Origin: Candidatus Adiutrix sp.
Lineage (GTDB): Bacteria > Desulfobacterota > Desulfarculia > Adiutricales > Adiutricaceae
Direction: 5' to 3'
Assembly: GCA_031273445.1 (NCBI GenBank)
Contig: JAISRV010000013.1
Coordinates: forward strand, 1-11,207
DNA length: 11,207 bases
The translations under genes were made by a program, and so were the position numbers. The notes beneath the pieces were generated by a model. That model saw only the letters and a program-made list of their open reading frames with translations. It did no database searches and was not told the DNA's origin. Shown here piece after piece: positions 5,760-11,207 of this stretch. Position 1 is the stretch's first letter. Every line of letters starts with the position of its first letter.

Positions 5760-5786
5760 ATAAACAGTTAGCGGGCGGAGGGGGCG

Positions 5787-7295
5787 ATGACTGATATCCT
5801 GATCGTGGTGAAAGACGACAAGCTGGCCGGGCTTTTAGCCACCGCCTGCCAGGATCGGGGCGCGGACGCTTTTCGCGCGCTGGGCGCCGCCCAGGCCCTG
5901 CCGGAAATAAGCCAGCCTGGCGCCGGGCGCCGCAAGTGGGCCGGCCTTTTGCTGGACCTGGGTTACGCCCAAGGCAAGCCTCTGGCTCTGGTGCGGGATT
6001 TTCTGGCGGAGAATCCCGAATTGAAAATTGTGGCCCTGGGCCGGAATATGGATGTCCGGACTTTGGCCGGGCTCATGCGCGAGGGGGTCTTCGATTTTTT
6101 GGAGCTGCCGCCCGAGCCGGTGGAAATGTCCAAGTGCCTGGACAATTTTTTAGGCCGTCTGGGGCCGGCCGCCAAGCCCAAAATCAAGGGCGGCGCCCCT
6201 GATCCCGGACGTTATGACCATATTGTGGGCGCGAGCGCGTCCCTGAAAAAAGTTTTCAGAATGATCGACAAAGTGGCCGGAACCGACTCCACGGTCATGA
6301 TTCACGGAGAAAGCGGCGCCGGCAAAGAACTCATCGCCCGGGCCATTCACCAGGGTAGCCCGCGGGGAGACCGCCGGCTCATTCCGGTCAACTGCGGGGC
6401 CATCCCGGAAGAGCTTCTGGAAACGGAGCTCTTCGGCCATGAAAAAGGCGCCTTCACCAACGCCATCCGCACCCGCATAGGCCGTTTCGAAATGGCTGAC
6501 GGCAGCAGCATCTTTTTGGACGAAATCGGCGACATGAGCCCCAAGCTGCAGGTAAAGCTGCTGAGGGTGCTGCAGGAGCACGAGTTTGAGCGGGTGGGCG
6601 GCGACAAAGTCATCAAGGTGGACATAAGGGTCATCGCCGCCACGCATGTGGACCTGACCAGGGCGGTGGAGGAAGGCCGCTTTCGCGAAGACCTGTTCTA
6701 TCGGCTGAATGTGATTCCCATAACCATGCCGCCCTTAAGAGAGCGTTTGGACGATGTGCCGCTGCTGGTCGAATTTTTTCTCCGGCGTTTCCGGGAAAAG
6801 CGGGGCAGCGAGGTCAAAGGGGTAAGCCGGGAAGCCATGAGCCGCCTCTTGAGCTACGGCTGGCCCGGCAATGTCCGGGAGCTGGAAAACCTGATCGAAC
6901 GCATGGTCACTCTGGCCGAGGGGGATATTCTGACGGTGGAGGACCTGCCGGCCAAGCTTTTGGAGGCCACGGAAGGGCTTTCGCCGCCGACCTGGCCGGC
7001 GGCCGAAGAAGCGCCGCGGGAAACGGCGGCGGCCGGAGAGAGGGCGGGCCTGGCCGCCGAAATCCCGGCGGCCGGGGATTTGCCGCGGCCGCCGGCGGAG
7101 GCGGAGGACTGGCTTTTCCCCGCCGAAGGGGTTGATTTTAACAGCCTTGTTTCGGCCTATGAGGAGAGACTGATTCGAGGGGCTCTGGCCGAAGCCGGGG
7201 GGGTGAAGAACCAGGCGGCCAGGCTTCTGGGCCTCAACCGCACCACTTTAGTGGAAAAAATGCGCAAAAAAGGCCTGGCGACGGAAGACGGCTGA
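5787..7295 (+). CDS. Sigma-54-dependent response-regulator-like activator (NtrC family)
   Basis: A 502-aa bacterial enhancer-binding protein that would drive RNA polymerase with sigma-54 by ATP hydrolysis. Domains are a receiver-like region (about 1-120), an AAA+ domain (about 144-375) and a C-terminal Fis-type helix-turn-helix (about 455-497). The AAA+ motifs are intact: Walker A GESGAGK (174-180), Walker B IFLDEIGDM (242-250), arginine-finger region REDLFYRLNV (300-309) and WPGNVRELEN (359-368). The sigma-54-contacting loop reads GAFTNA (221-226) instead of GAFTGA. The receiver keeps Asp10, Asp11 and Asp57 but lacks the usual Thr/Ser (ALGRN, 83-87) and Lys (LPPEP, 107-111), so phosphorylation control may be altered. 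An Ala/Glu/Pro-rich linker fills about 394-445. The HTH end, LNRTTLVEKMRKKGL, resembles flagellar-type regulators such as FlrC/FleQ, but no flagellar gene is present. GGAGGGGG lies just upstream of the ATG. The target is unknown. Confidence 0.95.
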   Translation: MTDILIVVKDDKLAGLLATACQDRGADAFRALGAAQALPEISQPGAGRRKWAGLLLDLGYAQGKPLALVRDFLAENPELKIVALGRNMDVRTLAGLMREGVFDFLELPPEPVEMSKCLDNFLGRLGPAAKPKIKGGAPDPGRYDHIVGASASLKKVFRMIDKVAGTDSTVMIHGESGAGKELIARAIHQGSPRGDRRLIPVNCGAIPEELLETELFGHEKGAFTNAIRTRIGRFEMADGSSIFLDEIGDMSPKLQVKLLRVLQEHEFERVGGDKVIKVDIRVIAATHVDLTRAVEEGRFREDLFYRLNVIPITMPPLRERLDDVPLLVEFFLRRFREKRGSEVKGVSREAMSRLLSYGWPGNVRELENLIERMVTLAEGDILTVEDLPAKLLEATEGLSPPTWPAAEEAPRETAAAGERAGLAAEIPAAGDLPRPPAEAEDWLFPAEGVDFNSLVSAYEERLIRGALAEAGGVKNQAARLLGLNRTTLVEKMRKKGLATEDG

Positions 7296-7330
7296 TTCAA
7301 GGCCCGCCGGCCTTTGGCCGATAAAACGGC

Positions 7331-7337
7331 AAGGAGG
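7331..7337 (+). promoter_or_regulatory. Strong ribosome binding site pointing to an ATC codon
   Basis: AAGGAGG is followed after 5 bases by ATCATC (7343-7348), in frame with the downstream TPR gene. No ATG, GTG or TTG lies at the right distance in any frame. The GTG at 7421 has no such site before it (preceding bases TTTTTGGTCC). See the TPR gene for the consequence. Confidence 0.6.
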
Positions 7338-7420
7338 CGCCTATCATCAAGAGCACCGGCCAGAAGAGCACAGCCCGCTTTAAGAGCGCCAGCCAGAAGG
7401 GCCTAGCCCATTTTTGGTCC

Positions 7421-10288
7421 GTGACCGCCTGGCTGGCCGCGCTGGTTCTTTGCGTCCTTTCAGGCCGCGCGCCGGAGGCCGGCGCGCAGAGCGGCGCTCT
7501 GCCCGCGCCCGCCGCCAACACTCTGGTTCGCGTCTCCACCAGTCCGGGGCCGGACTACACCCGCCTGGCTTTCACTTTCGAAAACCCCCTGGATTATTAC
7601 GTTGTGCGCCGTGAAGACGTCGACCGGCTGTTGGTCGATTTCGGCCAGGCCCGCCTGGCGGGGCGCCCGACGGCGGCGCCGGATGAACTTATTGACGGCG
7701 TCGAGTTTAATTTCGAGGACGGCCGGCTGACGGCCAGGATTTTTTTGAAGGCCATGCGCTATGAGCTGCGCCATTTTCTCAGCCGCGACAAATATTCTTG
7801 TATTCTGGACCTTAAAAATCTGGAATCGCCGGGCCTGGAAACGCCGCCGCCGCCGGACGATCTCAAGCCGCTGACCCTGCCCACCCTGGCGGAAGAAGCT
7901 CGCCTGGTCGGCCTCCTGGCCCCGCCCGGCTCGGAAGACGGCCCGCCTGAAAGGCTGTTTCAGCGGATTTTAAACGAGTTGACCGATTGGAACAATCAGG
8001 CGGCCTTGGAAGATTTGCTGCGATTCCGCGAGCTTTTCCCTGGGCATCCTCTGCTTGAGCCGGCGCTCTTCCTTTTGGGCGACGCCTATTTCGTCACGGG
8101 GCCCTTGTCGGAGACCTATACCGCGGCGGTAGAGGCCTGGACGGAAGCGCTTAATCGCTGGCCGCAGTCTTACCTGGCCGGGCGGGCCCAGTTCATGCTG
8201 GCCGAGGCCGATCAGGCCATGGGCTATCAGAACGAAGCCGCGGCCAAATATAAGCTGCTGGCCGCCGCCGCCGTCTCCGGCGACGACCCCTACGCCAAAC
8301 TGGCCCTCCTGCGGGCCGCCGATCTGCAGTTGAACATGGGCCTGATCGACGAGGCGCGCAAGACTCTGGAGCCGGTTCTGGAGCAAGGCCTGGCCGATCG
8401 GCTGGGCCTGGAAGCCTACGCCCGTCTGGGCATGGCCGATTTTTACGAAGGTCTCTACAGCCAGGCCAATGAAATATTCCGCGAGGCGCTGCGGGAGGCG
8501 CCGCAGTTGTACACAGGCTATCCGGAGATGCTTTACGCCATGGGCGAGGCCTATCACTATCTCGACCGCCCGGATCTGTCGCGCATGTTTCTCATGCATG
8601 CCCTGAGCCTGATGCCGGATCACCCCAAGGCCGACGTAATCATGGCCCGCATCGGCGACAGTTATCGTAAAGAGGGCCGTGACGACGAAGCCATGGCTAT
8701 TTACGGCGCGGCCAAACGCCGTTTTCCCGATGGCGACGGCGGGCTGATCAGTCAAGTGCGGCTGGCCGACATGGGGGCGCTCCACAGTTTTTTCACGCAG
8801 GACAAGGTTTTCGACTCGCTGGAGCGCGGGGCCCGCCAAGCCACGGTGGAGATGTATCAGGGCATTGTCGACACCGCTTCGTCCTCCCCTCTGCTGCAGC
8901 TGGCCTATCTGAAAATAGGCCTGGCCCTGGCTGAAGACGGCGAAACATCCGAGGCCATCAAGTGGCTGCGGGATCTGGACATGAAATATCCCAAAAGCGC
9001 CCTTCTGCCCGAAGCTTTGCCCGCCTTGAGCCGGGCCCTGGTCAATGAAACGACGCTTAGGGCCGAGTTGGAAGAGTGGGAAGCCGTGGCCGATCTCTAC
9101 GCCGACAATTCTTCATATCTGACAGACGCCGACCGCCCCGTGGCGCAGCGGATCGTGGCCCGGGCCTATGAAAAACTGGGGCGTTTCGACGAAGCCCGCG
9201 AAGTCTGGAAAGCTCTGGAGGAACAAACCCCGGAAAAAAGGCTGGCCCGGGCTCAGGGTCTGGTGGTCAGCAGCTTGAAAATGGAGAGGCCAATGGAGGC
9301 CTTGGACTATCTTCTGACCATGGCGGAGGAATTCCCCGAGCAGGCGGCCTGGCTGGATCTTCAGGCCGACCAGATAGGCCTGGCCCTGGCCCGGCCTCAA
9401 AACGCCTCGGCCACGGCGGATCTGCTTAAATTCAGAACCATGATCCCGACCGAAGCGGTTCGCCGGCGCGCCCTGGCCGACGCCGTCGAAATAGAGATCA
9501 ACGGCCGCCGTTACGACAAGGCCACGGCTTTGATGGACGAATACCGCCGGGAATACCCCGATGACGAACTGACGCCGGAGTATCTGCTGACCCAGGCCAA
9601 AATAGAAGAGCGGCAAAAGCGCTATGAAAACGGTTGGGACATGCTCTCTGATTTCCGGCGACTCTATCCGGACGACCCGCGCGGGCCGGAGCTTTTGCTG
9701 GAGCAGATTCGGAAAGCCGACGCGCTCGGCCGGGAAGACGACGCCTTCCGTTTTATGGCCCTCTATCAGATGCGTTATCCAGAACGGGCTGAGAGCCGGG
9801 AGCTTTTGACGGAGAAGATGAGGCGGGAATGGGATCTGGGCCGCTATGCCGACTCCCAGAGCACTTTTGAGGCCTTCAGGCGCGCCTATCCGGGCGACCC
9901 GGCCATACCCGCGCTCCTGATGGATAGAGCGGCCCGCGACTGGGAAAAGGGGCGTTACGACGAGTCGCAGTGGGCCGTCGACGAAATGCTCCTGAATTAT
10001 CCCGATGACCCCAGAACGCCGACTCTTTTGCTGGAGCGGGCCGCCAGGGACTGGGAGGCGGAGCGCTATGAGGCCTCCCAGGCGGCCGTCGACAGGCTGA
10101 CGCAACTGTATCATGACGATCCCAGGGTTCCGGAGATGCTTTTGCGGCGGGCTGAAAACGACTGGGGCCGTGATCGCCTGGAGGCGGCCAGGCGCGGCTG
10201 GGACGATTTCCGCCGGGCTTATCCGGACGACCCCGGCGGGGGCGGAGTTTTCTGGATCAATATAAAAAGAGCGTTGAAAAAGGGCTGA
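7421..10288 (+). CDS. Large exported TPR protein with AMIN-like N-terminus (5' part, frameshifted)
   Basis: Numbered from the GTG at 7421 this is 955 aa, but the true start may be ATC at 7343, which adds a basic segment (five Lys and one Arg) before the hydrophobic core WLAALVLCVL and completes a normal signal peptide with possible cleavage near AGAQS. After it comes a beta-rich segment (about 35-125: LVRVSTSPGPDYTRLAFTF, then RLLVDF) resembling AMIN-type cell-envelope domains. The rest is tandem TPR-like helical repeats. From residue 712 they run with an exact 37-residue period (YPDDP-type starts at 712, 749, 786, 823, 860, 897, 934), like the spacing in YbgF/BamD-type TPRs. The frame ends early at 10288 after GGGGVFWINIKRALKKG, which is unlike the repeats; the repeats resume in another frame. 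A periplasmic scaffold or envelope-assembly role is inference; the substrate is unknown. It follows the sigma-54 activator by 47 bases (to 7343) and may be cotranscribed with it. Confidence 0.85.
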   Translation: MTAWLAALVLCVLSGRAPEAGAQSGALPAPAANTLVRVSTSPGPDYTRLAFTFENPLDYYVVRREDVDRLLVDFGQARLAGRPTAAPDELIDGVEFNFEDGRLTARIFLKAMRYELRHFLSRDKYSCILDLKNLESPGLETPPPPDDLKPLTLPTLAEEARLVGLLAPPGSEDGPPERLFQRILNELTDWNNQAALEDLLRFRELFPGHPLLEPALFLLGDAYFVTGPLSETYTAAVEAWTEALNRWPQSYLAGRAQFMLAEADQAMGYQNEAAAKYKLLAAAAVSGDDPYAKLALLRAADLQLNMGLIDEARKTLEPVLEQGLADRLGLEAYARLGMADFYEGLYSQANEIFREALREAPQLYTGYPEMLYAMGEAYHYLDRPDLSRMFLMHALSLMPDHPKADVIMARIGDSYRKEGRDDEAMAIYGAAKRRFPDGDGGLISQVRLADMGALHSFFTQDKVFDSLERGARQATVEMYQGIVDTASSSPLLQLAYLKIGLALAEDGETSEAIKWLRDLDMKYPKSALLPEALPALSRALVNETTLRAELEEWEAVADLYADNSSYLTDADRPVAQRIVARAYEKLGRFDEAREVWKALEEQTPEKRLARAQGLVVSSLKMERPMEALDYLLTMAEEFPEQAAWLDLQADQIGLALARPQNASATADLLKFRTMIPTEAVRRRALADAVEIEINGRRYDKATALMDEYRREYPDDELTPEYLLTQAKIEERQKRYENGWDMLSDFRRLYPDDPRGPELLLEQIRKADALGREDDAFRFMALYQMRYPERAESRELLTEKMRREWDLGRYADSQSTFEAFRRAYPGDPAIPALLMDRAARDWEKGRYDESQWAVDEMLLNYPDDPRTPTLLLERAARDWEAERYEASQAAVDRLTQLYHDDPRVPEMLLRRAENDWGRDRLEAARRGWDDFRRAYPDDPGGGGVFWINIKRALKKG

Positions 10289-11207
10289 TTGAGGAAGCCT
10301 TCGCCCTGGCCGAGGGCTTTCGGGCCAGCCAGCCCGATGACCCCATACAGCCCGATCTGATGCTGGAGGAGGCCAAGGACCTTTTCACGATCGGCCGCTC
10401 CGGGGAGGGCCTGGCCATGTGGGAACGCTTCCGCCGCGCCTTTCCGGACGACCCCAGAACCCCGGAGCTAATGCTGATTCAGGCCCGCCAGGAGCTGAAG
10501 GGCGGCCTGAACGACGCGGCCCTGGCTCACTATCAGGAGTTTATCGGCCAATATCCCGGCCACGCCGCCGCCCCTGACGTCTATCTGGAGACGGCCGCGG
10601 CGGAAACGCGCCTGGGGCGGCCGGAACAGGCCTGGGCTCGCCTGGCCCGCTACAACCAGCTTTTCCCGGCTCATGAGGGCCGGCCCGGGGCCCTGTTGGA
10701 TCAGGTCGAGCTGGGCCGGCAGCTGGGCCGGAACCTGGAGGCGGCGGAGCTATATAAAACATTCCGCCGCGACTACCCGCATTCGCCCCAGGTCCCGGCC
10801 ACATACCTGGATCAGGTCAGGCTGGAAATAGCCGGCGGCCGGAATCTTCAGGCCGTCGAAACCCTTGAAGAAGGCCTCTTAACCACGCCGCAGCTGGACG
10901 AAGACCCCCAGGCGCAGGCCCTCCTGGCCGATCTGTATCTCGAAGTCGGCCGGGTGGAGGACTGGGCGGCCGTCGTCGAACGCAATCTGAACCGCGAGCC
11001 CAACGCGGCCGCCGGTTCGGCCGACCGGTTTCTCAAGTATCAGCAGCTGGCCCAGGTGCACCAGGAGCTGGGTCAGGCGGCCGACGCCGAGCGCAACTAT
11101 GATGCGGCTCTGTCCAACCGCCCGCCCGACGCTTCGCCCGAGGCCCTTTACGCCATTGCCGGCGCCTATAAAAAATTGATGAGGCCGGATAAATACGCCG
11201 ACGCGCT
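10261..11207 (+). CDS. Continuation of the TPR protein in the -1 frame (partial, no start)
   Basis: This frame, open up to the window edge, continues the same protein: YKKSVEKGLIEEAFALAEGF, then repeats beginning QPDDPIQP, FPDDPRTP, YPGHAAAP, FPAHEGRP and YPHSPQVP, each 37 residues apart. It has no good start codon or ribosome binding site at its beginning; the first ATG is at 10360 inside a repeat. The best reading is that 7343/7421 to beyond 11207 is one gene with a single-base loss near 10238-10242, from mutation or from a sequencing or assembly error. Later residues (LADLYLEVGRVEDWAAVVERNL, then YQQLAQVHQELGQAADAERNYDAAL) are ordinary TPR-like helices. The 3' end lies outside the window. 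Confidence 0.8.

Noticed and set aside
7970..10114. Minus-strand frames 7970-8839 and 9113-10114 over the TPR gene
   Set aside because: Both are antisense to clear TPR repeats on the plus strand and show no domain or start signals of their own.
10235..10260. Programmed -1 ribosomal frameshift site
   Set aside because: No canonical slippery heptamer lies in the required frame and no clear stimulatory structure is seen. A base lost from the G run is simpler.

Overview
The window is GC-rich, densely coded on the + strand, and carries most of a bacterial pyrrolysine (Pyl, 22nd amino acid) cassette. In order it holds an amber-decoding tRNA-Pyl (pylT, 79-152), the separate N-terminal tRNA-binding protein pylSn (330-680), the catalytic synthetase pylSc (1061-1912), the radical SAM 3-methylornithine synthase pylB (1925-3010) and the ATP-grasp ligase pylC (3007-4146). 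A split PylS (Sn plus Sc) is the known bacterial form. Together with the neighbouring sigma-54 regulator and large TPR protein, this suggests a Desulfobacterota (former Deltaproteobacteria) genome. That placement is inference; no phylogeny was run. No gene in the window ends in TAG (six TGA, one TAA), which fits an organism that decodes TAG as Pyl, though seven genes is a small sample.

The fifth pathway gene, pylD, which oxidises the PylC product to pyrrolysine, is not in the window. At the place where pylD usually follows pylC there is an MgtE magnesium channel gene (4143-5507). It starts on a GTG that overlaps the pylC stop. No methylamine methyltransferase (mtmB, mtbB, mttB) or other visible amber-containing gene is present, so the cassette's client protein lies elsewhere.

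The gaps around the pyl block (1-78, 153-329, 681-1060, 5508-5700) are filled with a repeat family. It has two perfect or near-perfect hairpins, called A (GTCGCCCC...GGGGCGAC) and B (GCCGGGC-A5...T6-GCCCGGC), about 40 bases apart. Copies upstream of pylSn and pylSc point forward, and the copies after mgtE point backward. Two places show tandem duplication: a unit of about 130 bp twice at 694-953, and a 15-bp direct repeat containing the mgtE stop codon at 5494-5508 and 5632-5646.

Downstream, behind a plausible sigma-70 promoter (5731-5759), lies an apparently independent unit. It encodes a sigma-54-dependent (NtrC-type) activator with a degenerate receiver domain and a GAFTNA loop (5787-7295), then a very large exported TPR protein (from about 7343 or 7421 to beyond the window end). 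The TPR gene is interrupted by a one-base frameshift near 10238-10242. The 37-residue repeats continue in exact phase in the other frame to the window edge. The best-placed ribosome binding site of this gene points to an in-frame ATC rather than to the GTG at 7421.
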